The notes under the pieces are model-generated. The model had not been told where the DNA came from, made no database searches, and worked only from the letters and a program-made list of their open reading frames with translations. 5,925 bases of DNA from Candidatus Glassiibacteriota bacterium (GTDB lineage Bacteria; Gemmatimonadota; Glassbacteria; GWA2-58-10): NCBI GenBank assembly GCA_016934095.1, contig JAFGTO010000314.1, positions 1-5,925 of the forward strand. The letters are read 5' to 3'. This document shows positions 1-5,837 of this stretch, in pieces. The translations under genes and the position numbers were made by a program. The stretch's first letter is position 1. Each line of letters opens with the position of its first letter.

Positions 1-1014
1 CATCACCAGGTGCAGGGCCAGCCAGTGCAGCAGCATATGGCCGGCCCAGGGATCCTGCTGCGGCCTGCGTGCCGTGCGCCAGCAACCATAGATAAAAGCG
101 GCCAGCACTAACGGACTGACGGTAAACAGCGTGTAGACCAGGCTGTGGTGCCAGGGCAGGTAGAAGCTGTAAGACTCCCCCAGGTAGTAAGCAGGCACGC
201 CCACCCACTGCGACCTTGAGAGGTTCTCCGCCAGGTAGCCGTAGACCCTCACCAGCGGGTGGTGCCACCACTGGGGGTTCAGCCCCACCATTACCAGCGG
301 GCTAACCACCAGGGCCAGGCCCACCGGCCAGGCGGCTTCCCTGAACCGGCGGGAAGCGACCACGTAAGCCGTCAGCGGCAGCGGGATGATAAAGGCCGTG
401 AACTTGGTGGCCAGGGCCAGGCCATAGACCAGGGCGAAAACCACCGCCCATCTCCGGGATCCGAGCGCCCGGTGGAAACTCAGCGCCGCGGCGAGCCAGA
501 GCAGGGTGATCGGCATCTCCGTGGCCCCGAAATGGGCGTGGCCGAAAACCCTCGGCATCAGGGCGAAAGCCCCGGCCGCCCAGAACCCGGCAGCCGCGCC
601 GTAGCGCCTGCCCACGCTCAGGAAGAGCAGGACCACCAGCACCGAGAACATCACTGCCGGAGAAAGCCGGTAGGCGCCCATTGGGTCCAGACGGCCCTCG
701 AAGAGGGCCAGGGTCAGGGAGCTGCAGAGCAGGTAGAACTGGGGGTGTGCACCGGCACTCCGGTAGAGCCTGCTGTAGTCCCAGTAGCGGTCGAGGGTCT
801 CGGCGCCGAACGGCTCTTGCCAGCTCCCGGAGGCAATCGCCCCGCCAGCCTGCCTGAACCATTCCATCTGCTGGAGGCAGCACTTGTAGTAGCCGGGTTC
901 ATCCGCGGTCACGCCGAAGTCGCCTACAGTGGCGGCGGTGATGATGAGCGCGGCCAGGCCGGCTGCCACGCCCAGGCACGTCAGCAGCCGGTTCGTCTTG
1001 ACAGGTGCGGTCAT
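1..1014 (-). CDS. GT39/ArnT-like membrane glycosyltransferase (3' end beyond window)
   Basis: Reading the minus strand from an ATG at 1014-1012 gives 338 codons with no stop to the window edge, so the C-terminus is missing. The product is strongly hydrophobic: a first membrane segment at about residues 11-30, then others near 117-134, 139-153, 164-180, 189-220, 229-246 and 295-311. After the first segment comes TADEPGYY (36-43), matching the Asp-Glu motif of the first periplasmic loop that is catalytic in GT39/ArnT/PMT enzymes. AHPQFYLL (89-96), an FGHAHFGATEMP stretch (157-168) and NPQWWHHPL (246-254) also fit bacterial GT39 proteins. Family members transfer a sugar from a polyprenyl-phosphate carrier on the outer face of the inner membrane; the acceptor cannot be read here. 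A weak ribosome site (AGGT on the minus strand, 1026-1023) lies 8 nt before the ATG. An in-frame ATG at 1071-1069 is a less likely start, because its AAGGA abuts the start codon. The gene is divergent from the rightward cluster. Confidence 0.88.
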   Translation of the reverse strand, partial: MTAPVKTNRLLTCLGVAAGLAALIITAATVGDFGVTADEPGYYKCCLQQMEWFRQAGGAIASGSWQEPFGAETLDRYWDYSRLYRSAGAHPQFYLLCSSLTLALFEGRLDPMGAYRLSPAVMFSVLVVLLFLSVGRRYGAAAGFWAAGAFALMPRVFGHAHFGATEMPITLLWLAAALSFHRALGSRRWAVVFALVYGLALATKFTAFIIPLPLTAYVVASRRFREAAWPVGLALVVSPLVMVGLNPQWWHHPLVRVYGYLAENLSRSQWVGVPAYYLGESYSFYLPWHHSLVYTLFTVSPLVLAAFIYGCWRTARRPQQDPWAGHMLLHWLALHLVM

Positions 1015-1056
1015 GTTGCGGTACCTGCAGCTCTGGTCTGAAAGCGTAAGTAACTG

Positions 1057-1096
1057 CCGGATGCAGAACATTCCTTGTTTCCGGATACAGAATGTT
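1057..1096 (+). repeat. Two degenerate direct repeats, possible operator half-sites
   Basis: CCGGATGCAGAACATT (1057-1072) and CCGGATACAGAATGTT (1081-1096) agree at 13 of 16 positions and start 24 nt apart. They lie between the candidate promoter and the start of the GT39 gene, with the second copy overlapping the -10 box. A related sequence in inverted orientation is at 1138-1150. Repeats placed this way often bind a regulator, but no regulator gene is visible in the window and the copy number is small. Confidence 0.4.
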
Positions 1097-1120
1097 ACCA
1101 CTTCCTGCCCGGGGAGACAA
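1092..1120 (-). promoter_or_regulatory. Candidate sigma70-type promoter for the GT39 gene
   Basis: On the minus strand, TTGTCT (1120-1115, 4 of 6 to TTGACA) and TAACAT (1097-1092, 4 of 6 to TATAAT) are separated by exactly 17 nt. This places a start of transcription about 70 nt before the GT39 ATG. The -10 box overlaps the second copy of the short intergenic repeat. This is a consensus match by eye only; each box is imperfect. Confidence 0.35.
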
Positions 1121-1137
1121 GCGTTTTGCTGTGTAAA

Positions 1138-1150
1138 AACATTGTTCTGC
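1138..1150 (-). repeat. Third, inverted copy of the intergenic motif
   Basis: The minus strand here reads GCAGAACAATGTT. It shares GCAGAACA exactly with the repeat at 1057-1072 (1063-1070) and ends in ATGTT like the copy at 1081-1096. It overlaps the -35 box of the weak rightward promoter candidate, so all three copies sit in promoter-like positions of the divergent region. Confidence 0.3.
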
Positions 1151-1170
1151 GGATACCCGCTTCTTATTTT
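1142..1170 (+). promoter_or_regulatory. Weak candidate promoter for the rightward gene cluster
   Basis: TTGTTC (1142-1147) and TATTTT (1165-1170) are 17 nt apart, in an AT-richer stretch about 120 nt before the first GT4 gene. Matches to the sigma70 consensus are only 3 and 4 of 6. The element at 1248-1272 is an alternative position for a promoter. If this candidate is right, the transcript would carry a leader of over 100 nt that includes the hairpin at 1213-1240. Confidence 0.22.
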
Positions 1171-1212
1171 ACAGACTGGTCGAATTTACCCGCTGAATTG
1201 AATAGCGAGCGC

Positions 1213-1240
1213 ATTCCCCGTAGCTTGGCTCACGGGGAGT
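1213..1240 (+). promoter_or_regulatory. Strong hairpin in the presumed leader of the rightward cluster
   Basis: ATTCCCCGT (1213-1221) pairs with ACGGGGAGT (1232-1240) over nine positions, one of them a G-T wobble. Inside it AGC (1222-1224) can pair with GCT (1228-1230), with C1231 bulged, leaving a 3-nt TTG loop. No T run follows directly; the nearest is CCTTTT at 1248. It therefore does not look like a classical intrinsic terminator. It may be a leader structure, an mRNA stabiliser or a protein-binding site 50 nt before the start codon. Confidence 0.4.
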
Positions 1241-1247
1241 CTTCAAT

Positions 1248-1272
1248 CCTTTTAGGCTAAATTTCCGCCTGC
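1248..1272 (+). repeat. Gene-upstream element, copy 1 (pairs with 4799-4822)
   Basis: The stretch reads CCTTTT, then AG, then GCTAAATTT, four variable bases, and CTGC. The copy at 4799-4822 has the same three blocks, with one base instead of two in the first spacer, giving 19 identical bases. Copy 1 ends its GCTAAATTT block 28 nt before the GT4 start at 1293. It may be a shared promoter or binding site; TAAATT could act as a -10-like box, but that is conjecture. Confidence 0.4.
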
Positions 1273-1275
1273 CGC

Positions 1276-1282
1276 GGGAGGG
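1276..1282 (+). promoter_or_regulatory. Ribosome binding site of the first GT4 gene
   Basis: GGGAGGG lies 10 nt before ATG 1293 and supports that start. Confidence 0.55.
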
Positions 1283-1292
1283 CCTTACCCTG

Positions 1293-2441
1293 ATGGATAA
1301 AGCCGCCACAGTCGCCATTATCGGCCCCGTGGTCTGGGGCGGAGTATGGGGCCACGGCCCGGAACTTGCACGGTATCTGGGCCGGTCGAACGACGTGCTC
1401 TATCTCAACCCGATAGTCCCGGCCGGGGCCACTGCGCCTTCTTTCCGCAATACCGGCGCCTACCCCGCAGCCGCGGGTGTCAGGGTTGTCGAGCGGCGCA
1501 GCGGACTGCGCCCCGGGGTGCTCTACGGCCTGGCCATGGAGTGGCGGAACTTCACAGCCGTTTTCAGGTCGAAGCCCGGTTACCTGGTGGCCTACTACCC
1601 GGTAGGAGCGCTGCTGGCCCTTGTCTGGTGCAGGCTCAGCGGGGCGAGGGCGCTGTTTGTCTACGCCGATTTCCCGGACATCCTGCGGCACCGGCTGGCG
1701 CGGTTGGCCGCCCGGGTGGTGGGCCTGCCGCTGGCTGCCCGGCTGGCGTCAGCGGGGAGCGTAGCCACCAGCCGGCTGCTGCAAGAAGACCTGCTGAAAC
1801 ACTCCCGCCGCTGCTCTTTCGTGCCCAACGGTATAGACCTTTCACGCCTGGGCGAAAAAAGCGGCACTGCAAGCGGGGAAACCCGGCGGCCTGATTCAGA
1901 CAGGCCTTTCAGGGTGGGTTTCGTAGGCTTCTTCGGTGAATGGATCGACCTGGAAGTGGTCCTAGAAGCGGCGCGCCTCTGTCCGGCTGTCGAGTTCGTG
2001 ATGGTCGGGGACGGTCCCCGGCGGGAAGAGCTCGAAAACCAGGCCCGTGCCCTGGACAATGTCCGCCTCACAGGCACCCTGCCCCACGACCGGGTTTTCG
2101 CTGAAATCCGGCACATGGACCTGGGACTGGTGCCTTTCAAGGTCAACCGGGTAACCGACCGGGTGTGTCCGGTCAAGCTTTTCGAGTACTGGGCCATGGG
2201 TAAGCCCGTGTTGGCCACCGGCTGCCGCGAGCTGCTCCGGGTGTCCGGGGAGGCCCCCAAAGCCCTGACCATTTTTTCCGGCGCCGGGGAGCTGGCCGAA
2301 CTGATCAGGCTGCTCTCCCGGGACCGGGAAGCCCTGGCGGCAGCCGGCCGGGAAAGCTTACGGGCGGTCAGGGACTACGACTGGAAAGTGCTGGGAGCCA
2401 GGATCGAGCGCCAGCTCAAGGGAGAAGAACCCGGAGGCTGA
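1293..2441 (+). CDS. GT4-type glycosyltransferase (GT-B fold)
   Basis: The 382-residue product is a cytoplasmic or membrane-associated sugar transferase expected to use a nucleotide-sugar donor in glycan assembly. Residues 7-30 (VAIIGPVVWGGVWGHG onward) form the first N-terminal beta-strand/loop/helix of a GT-B fold. VPNGID (177-182) marks the link to the C-terminal Rossmann domain, which contains RVGFVGFFGEWIDL (207-220), VMVGDGP (236-242) and VKLFEYWAMGKPVLATG (294-310). The last is the donor-binding region with its conserved Glu at 298. The usual first acidic residue of the E-x7-E motif is replaced by Arg290. This pattern recalls TuaH-like GT4 proteins, but donor and acceptor cannot be named. 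There is no signal peptide or clear transmembrane helix. A GGGAGGG ribosome site supports ATG 1293. It leads the rightward cluster, and 88 nt separate it from the oxidoreductase. Confidence 0.88.
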   Translation: MDKAATVAIIGPVVWGGVWGHGPELARYLGRSNDVLYLNPIVPAGATAPSFRNTGAYPAAAGVRVVERRSGLRPGVLYGLAMEWRNFTAVFRSKPGYLVAYYPVGALLALVWCRLSGARALFVYADFPDILRHRLARLAARVVGLPLAARLASAGSVATSRLLQEDLLKHSRRCSFVPNGIDLSRLGEKSGTASGETRRPDSDRPFRVGFVGFFGEWIDLEVVLEAARLCPAVEFVMVGDGPRREELENQARALDNVRLTGTLPHDRVFAEIRHMDLGLVPFKVNRVTDRVCPVKLFEYWAMGKPVLATGCRELLRVSGEAPKALTIFSGAGELAELIRLLSRDREALAAAGRESLRAVRDYDWKVLGARIERQLKGEEPGG

Positions 2442-2514
2442 GCCCCTTGCGGCCCGCTCCCACAGCCGAATAAAAGCAGGCTCGTTACTATCCGCCGAAA
2501 CCGAGTGAGAAAAA

Positions 2515-2519
2515 AGGAG
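2515..2519 (+). promoter_or_regulatory. Ribosome binding site of the Gfo/Idh/MocA gene
   Basis: AGGAG within an A-rich run lies 10 nt before ATG 2530 and is the clearest Shine-Dalgarno sequence in the window. The remaining 88-nt gap after the GT4 gene shows no convincing terminator or promoter, so read-through is likely. Confidence 0.6.
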
Positions 2520-2529
2520 ACCATCCACC

Positions 2530-3609
2530 ATGCTGAACTTCGCCCTGGTCGGCTGCGGCCGGATCAGCCGCAAGCACATCTCGGTGCTCAGCTCGATTGA
2601 ACAGGCCCGCCTGGTGGCGGTATGCGACATAATCGAGCAGCGGGCCGCTGCCGCTGCCGGGCCCCTGGGCATCCCCTACTACACCGATTACCACGAGATG
2701 CTGAAGCGCGAGAAAATAGACGTAGTCAATATCCTGACCCCCAGCGGCCTGCACGGCCGCCACGTGCTGGACATCGTGGGCAGCGGTGTCCAGATCGTGG
2801 TGGAAAAGCCCATGGCCCTGACCCTGGAGGATGCCGACCGGATGATCGAAGCCTGCGACCGCGCCGGGGTAAAGCTGTTCGTGGTCAAGCAGAACCGCTA
2901 CAACCTGGCGGTCCGGGAACTGAAAAAGGCCCTGGACCAGGGTAGGTTCGGCAAGCTGGTACTGGGTACGGTGAGGGTGCGCTGGTGCCGCGACCAGGCC
3001 TACTACGACCAGGATGAATGGCGGGGGACCTGGGCCATGGACGGCGGCGTGCTGACCAACCAGGCCAGCCACCATGTAGACCTGCTCGAATGGTGCATGG
3101 GCGAGGTTGAAAGCGTGTTCGCCCGGACCGCCACCCGCCTGGTGGACATCGAAGTCGAGGACACCGGGGCCGCCTTGCTGAAATTCACCAGCGGCGCCTT
3201 GGGGATTATCGAAGCCACTACCGCCACCCGCCCCAGGGACCTCGAAGGCTCGATCTCCATCCTCGGCGAGCGCGGCTCGGTGGAAATCGCCGGCTTTGCA
3301 GTCAACGAGATCAGGACCTGGAATTTCGACCGGGAGGATGAGCGGGATGAGGAAATCAGGACCCGCTGCAGCCAGAGTCCCCCGGATGTCTACGGTTTCG
3401 GCCACAAGCTGTTCCTCGAGGACGTGATCCGCTCGATCGACTCGAACACGCGGGGCCTGGTGGATGGCCTGGAGGGGCGCAAGTCGCTGGAGCTGATCAA
3501 TGCCATCTACGAATCGGTGGAGACCGGCAGGGAAGTCAAGCTCAAGTTCCGGCCCGCCATGTGCCGCCTGGGGCGCGGGCCCCTTAACCAGAACAAAGCT
3601 ACATCATGA
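2530..3609 (+). CDS. Gfo/Idh/MocA family NAD(P)-dependent sugar oxidoreductase, WlbA/WbpB-like
   Basis: The 359-residue product has the two-domain layout and usual length of this family. The N-terminal Rossmann fold starts with FALVGCGRISRKH (4-16), whose Gly-rich loop binds NAD(P). EKP (92-94) supplies the family's conserved lysine, K93. VVKQNRYN (118-125) and DGGVLTNQASHHVDLLEW (171-188) give the substrate-binding and catalytic His/Asp region. The C-terminal sheet domain ends near CRLG (345-348). The RWCRDQAYYDQDEWRGTW stretch (151-168) and the NQASHH form resemble enzymes that oxidise C3 of UDP-N-acetylglucosaminuronate (WlbA/WbpB) in the 2,3-diamino sugar pathway. That substrate is inference: the partner aminotransferase, acetyltransferase and epimerase are not in the window. 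It lies between two GT4 genes, which supports a role in nucleotide-sugar supply. Its stop overlaps the next start (ATGA). Confidence 0.9.
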   Translation: MLNFALVGCGRISRKHISVLSSIEQARLVAVCDIIEQRAAAAAGPLGIPYYTDYHEMLKREKIDVVNILTPSGLHGRHVLDIVGSGVQIVVEKPMALTLEDADRMIEACDRAGVKLFVVKQNRYNLAVRELKKALDQGRFGKLVLGTVRVRWCRDQAYYDQDEWRGTWAMDGGVLTNQASHHVDLLEWCMGEVESVFARTATRLVDIEVEDTGAALLKFTSGALGIIEATTATRPRDLEGSISILGERGSVEIAGFAVNEIRTWNFDREDERDEEIRTRCSQSPPDVYGFGHKLFLEDVIRSIDSNTRGLVDGLEGRKSLELINAIYESVETGREVKLKFRPAMCRLGRGPLNQNKATS

Positions 3610-4790
3610 GCGGCAAGAAAAACAAAAGGCTGCTGGTTATAGTCGCCGACGACTTGAACCGTATTATCACCAAGGGAGAGGTTACCAGAAGATACTACAA
3701 CCCGGACGATTTCTTCGATGAAGTCCAGATTATCGCCCTGATGGACGATGAGCTCAGGGACCTGCGGCGCCTAGAGCTTACCGTGGGTTCGGCTGCGATG
3801 TCGTTCAGCCGGGTGGGCCGTCCCCCGCTGGTCAGCACCCTGGGGTGGACCGGACCTCTGCTGGGGAAATGGCTCGACGAGGTGTCGGGCCGGGTGAGTG
3901 TCAGGCCGGACCTCATCCGTACCTACGGGCTCCACCTCAACGGGCTGGCCGCGGTCGAGCTCAAGAAGCGCTTCAACATACCCCTGGTGGCCTCGGTTCA
4001 CGAGGTCGGAGACCGTTACAAGAAGCTCGAAATAAAAACCTGTAAACATCCCGTGAAAAAGCTGCTGCTCGCCCTGTACGCCGCACGGACCCACCGGCTC
4101 GCCGTGCAGACGCTCGGCCGCTGCGATGAAGTCCTCTGTGTCTACCAGTCCACGGCGGATTACGTAGAGAGGCTGGGTTACCGGGACCCGAAAATAATCT
4201 ACAACGCCGTTTCCACGGAAATCCTTCCCAAGCAGTCTTACGGGCTGCATTCTCCGCCCAGGCTGCTCAACGTAGGCAGGCAGACTCCCGGGATCAAGGG
4301 GCCGTCGAACATCATCCCCGCCCTCGAGGGCCTGGAGGCGGTGATGGACGTGATCGGGGACGGGCCGCTGCACGGGGAGCTTGTCAGGCTCGCCGCAGAG
4401 GCGGGGTTGCAGGAGCAAGTAAATTTTTCGAGCTTCATGCCGAACGAGGAAATTGTCTCCAGGATGCGGGACTACGACCTGTTTGTCTACCAATACAACA
4501 ACTGGGAGATCAGCAAGAGCGTGATCGAGGCGCTGCTCTGCGGGTTGCCAGTGATCGTGAACCGGAAGGAAGACCACCCGGTGCGCGAATTCGAGAACGC
4601 GCCTCACCTGGTTACGGTCCGCAATTCTCCGGCGGCTTTCAGGCAAGCCATCCTCGACCTGCTGGCCCATGACGGCAGACGGCAGGAACTCGGTGAGAAA
4701 GCCCGCGAGTTCGCCAGTCGCAACTATGACCCGCCGAGCCTGGAAAAAAAGGTGGCCGACCTCTACCGGGCCCTGGTCGGCAGGGCCTGA
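3606..4790 (+). CDS. GT4-type glycosyltransferase, RYYNP/FDEV-type N-terminus
   Basis: The 394-residue product has an N-terminal domain with ITKGEVTRRYYNPDDFFDEV (21-40) and PDLIRTYG (101-108). From memory, these are typical of a group of GT4 proteins in surface-polysaccharide loci. HEVGDRYKK (132-140) is the expected acceptor-side loop. The C-terminal nucleotide-sugar domain shows IYNAVST (198-204), VGRQTPGIKGPSNII (223-237), IGDGPL (250-255) and EISKSVIEALLCGLPVIV (301-318). In the E-x7-E motif the second Glu is E308; the position of the first is W300, with E301 beside it. No signal peptide or membrane helix is seen. The ATG overlaps the preceding stop (ATGA) and has no good Shine-Dalgarno sequence, so translation is probably coupled to the oxidoreductase. 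Donor and acceptor sugars are unknown. It differs clearly from the GT4 protein at 1293-2441, so it is not a recent duplicate. Confidence 0.9.
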   Translation: MSGKKNKRLLVIVADDLNRIITKGEVTRRYYNPDDFFDEVQIIALMDDELRDLRRLELTVGSAAMSFSRVGRPPLVSTLGWTGPLLGKWLDEVSGRVSVRPDLIRTYGLHLNGLAAVELKKRFNIPLVASVHEVGDRYKKLEIKTCKHPVKKLLLALYAARTHRLAVQTLGRCDEVLCVYQSTADYVERLGYRDPKIIYNAVSTEILPKQSYGLHSPPRLLNVGRQTPGIKGPSNIIPALEGLEAVMDVIGDGPLHGELVRLAAEAGLQEQVNFSSFMPNEEIVSRMRDYDLFVYQYNNWEISKSVIEALLCGLPVIVNRKEDHPVREFENAPHLVTVRNSPAAFRQAILDLLAHDGRRQELGEKAREFASRNYDPPSLEKKVADLYRALVGRA

Positions 4791-4798
4791 TCAAGCCG

Positions 4799-4822
4799 CC
4801 TTTTCGCTAAATTTTTCCCTGC
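4799..4822 (+). repeat. Gene-upstream element, copy 2 (pairs with 1248-1272)
   Basis: CCTTTT, then C, then GCTAAATTT, four variable bases and CTGC repeat the element seen before the first GT4 gene. The GCTAAATTT block ends 31 nt before ATG 4846, close to the 28 nt seen for copy 1. It fills most of the short gap between the second GT4 gene and the kinase gene. If it is a promoter, the kinase gene begins its own transcription unit. Confidence 0.4.
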
Positions 4823-4845
4823 GATTTTGAGCATTGATCGGAAAA

Positions 4846-5622
4846 ATGATAAAGAGAGCCGGCTTCCTTTACGCGGAGCTGGGCCTGGTAACGGGCAAGG
4901 TGGATATCGTGGCGGAGACTACCGCCCGCCTGGGCAGTCCGGTGCACCTGCTGCCGTTTGTCAAAGGCCGCGGCTGGGGGCTGAAATACCTTGTCCTGCC
5001 GGTGGGGGCCTCCGGGCCGACCCACCTGGTCAAGGCGGCCAGCCGGGTTATCGAGCGCAGGGTGGCCCGCGACCCGGCGAGCAGCTACCAGCCTTATTAC
5101 GCGAGGTTCGCCAGGGAAGCCGAAATACTCGGGGCGCTGGCCGCTGTCGGCCTTGGCCCTGAAATACTGCTGCTGGAAACCGGTTTTTTCGTGCGCGAAT
5201 ACGTTCCCGGCCGGTGTATCAGCGAGCTTGGCAGCGCAGAGCTTACACTCTGGCTCCCCCGGGCACTGGAAGCTCTCGAAAAAATCTGCGAGGCCGGAAT
5301 CTTCCACACCGACCCCAGCGCCGAAAACCTGGTGTGCAACCCGGAAAGGGGCCGACTGGCTTTCATCGACAGCGAGGTGATGGTTGCCGGCCCGGCCCTG
5401 GGCGCGCTCACTGCAGAGCGAAGGCTTTTCTGCCACGAGCGCCTGCTGGCCACCCTGGCCCGGAGCAGGTCCGCAGGGCCGGAAACCGGCCGGAGCCTCG
5501 GCTGGGAGCTGCTGGAGGCTGTCCGCCAGTTCTACAGTCGGCGGGGATCACCCTGCCTCAGCCCGGAGCACGCCGTGGCGCTGCTGGAGGGCAGAACTGT
5601 CCAGACCAGGGGACCGTCATGA
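4846..5622 (+). CDS. Protein-kinase-fold phosphotransferase, LPS-kinase/APH-like
   Basis: The 258-residue product carries the core of a small protein-kinase-like enzyme. A glycine-rich KGRGWG lies at 40-45, a beta3-type lysine in HLVKAAS (60-66, K63), a helix-C glutamate in AREAEIL (89-95, E91 or E93) and a hinge-like FVREYVPG (115-122). The catalytic loop is HTDPSAEN (154-161; H154, D156, N161), and FIDSE (173-177) gives the metal-binding D175. The H-x-D-x4-N loop matches WaaP/Kdo-kinase and aminoglycoside-phosphotransferase families rather than classical Ser/Thr kinases. In this sugar locus a sugar or LPS-core substrate is plausible, but a protein target is not excluded. There is no membrane segment. 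An in-frame stop at 4828-4830 limits the start to TTG 4834 or ATG 4846. Neither has a strong ribosome site; ATG 4846 is chosen for its codon and its spacing from the upstream element. The stop overlaps the next start (ATGA). Confidence 0.75.
   Translation: MIKRAGFLYAELGLVTGKVDIVAETTARLGSPVHLLPFVKGRGWGLKYLVLPVGASGPTHLVKAASRVIERRVARDPASSYQPYYARFAREAEILGALAAVGLGPEILLLETGFFVREYVPGRCISELGSAELTLWLPRALEALEKICEAGIFHTDPSAENLVCNPERGRLAFIDSEVMVAGPALGALTAERRLFCHERLLATLARSRSAGPETGRSLGWELLEAVRQFYSRRGSPCLSPEHAVALLEGRTVQTRGPS
5608..5613 (+). promoter_or_regulatory. Ribosome binding site of the 72-aa gene
   Basis: AGGGGA, inside the end of the kinase gene, lies 5 nt before ATG 5619. It decides this start against the much longer upstream extension of the same frame, which runs through the kinase gene. 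Confidence 0.5.
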
Positions 5623-5837
5623 AACCGAAAATCTCGCTCGAGCTCTGGCTGCCCGGCAGCCGCCGGCCGTCCCGCACCACAGCGGAAACGCTGGACTGCC
5701 GTACTTTCAGCCGGCTGATCGCGGAAACCGGCCAGCCGGCGGGCGCTCTTCAGGCGGATGAGCGCACGCCGGGCTGCCTCTCCCACCTGCGGGGCCTCGA
5801 CCCGCAGGCGGCGGCCGAGTTCCTGGAATCGCTATGA
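5619..5837 (+). CDS. Small hypothetical protein, 72 aa, coupled to the kinase
   Basis: I do not recognise a family. The product begins MKPKISLELWLPG, continues through an Arg/Ser/Thr-rich part (SRRPSRTTAETLDCRTFSR, 14-32), and ends in a helix-prone DPQAAAEFLESL (61-72). It has two cysteines (C27 and C53), no signal peptide and no membrane segment. The start is supported by AGGGGA at 5608-5613 and by an ATGA overlap with the kinase stop; its own stop overlaps the next ATG in the same way. This frame stays open further upstream inside the kinase gene, but that part reads as an Arg/Gly/Pro-rich shadow. Position suggests a partner, regulator or substrate of the kinase or of the next gene's product. 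It does not show the features I would expect of a PqqD-like recognition domain. The weakest point is that a GC-rich frame of this size could be spurious; the two overlaps argue that it is real. Confidence 0.6.
   Translation: MKPKISLELWLPGSRRPSRTTAETLDCRTFSRLIAETGQPAGALQADERTPGCLSHLRGLDPQAAAEFLESL

Noticed and set aside
259..1041. 260-aa plus-strand ORF, and 193-aa and 62-aa minus-strand ORFs in other frames (302-902)
   Set aside because: They are Arg/Gly/Pro/Gln-rich shadows of the GT39 gene. Only the minus-strand frame starting at 1014 gives membrane segments and family motifs.
1075..1260. 61-aa ORF in the divergent intergenic region
   Set aside because: It has a TTG start without a ribosome site, lies over candidate promoters and the hairpin, and has no recognisable features.
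2442..2529. Possible regulatory structure in the 88-nt gap before the oxidoreductase
   Set aside because: Only short interrupted pairing (CTCG with CGAG) is visible. Apart from the ribosome site nothing can be supported.
2488..3405. 305-aa minus-strand ORF opposite the oxidoreductase
   Set aside because: The plus-strand frame has clear Gfo/Idh/MocA motifs and a ribosome site. The antisense product is compositionally biased, with no recognisable motif.
3771..4670. 299-aa minus-strand ORF opposite the second GT4 gene
   Set aside because: It is an antisense shadow of a well-supported gene, a common effect of codon bias in GC-rich DNA.
4777..4804. Possible terminator after the second GT4 gene (CGGC/GCCG followed by CCTTTT)
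   Set aside because: The stem has only four pairs with a 13-nt loop, and the T run is four bases. This is too weak to call, and the T run is better explained as part of the repeated element.
4789..4839. Inverted repeat GATCAA / TTGATC around the gap before the kinase gene
   Set aside because: Six base pairs spanning about 39 nt are expected by chance, and there is no further pairing to support a structure.
5214..5618. Upstream extension of the 72-aa frame through the kinase gene
   Set aside because: It lies in another frame of the kinase and reads as a biased Arg/Gly/Pro/Ala-rich shadow. The ribosome site and the ATGA overlap both indicate the start at 5619.
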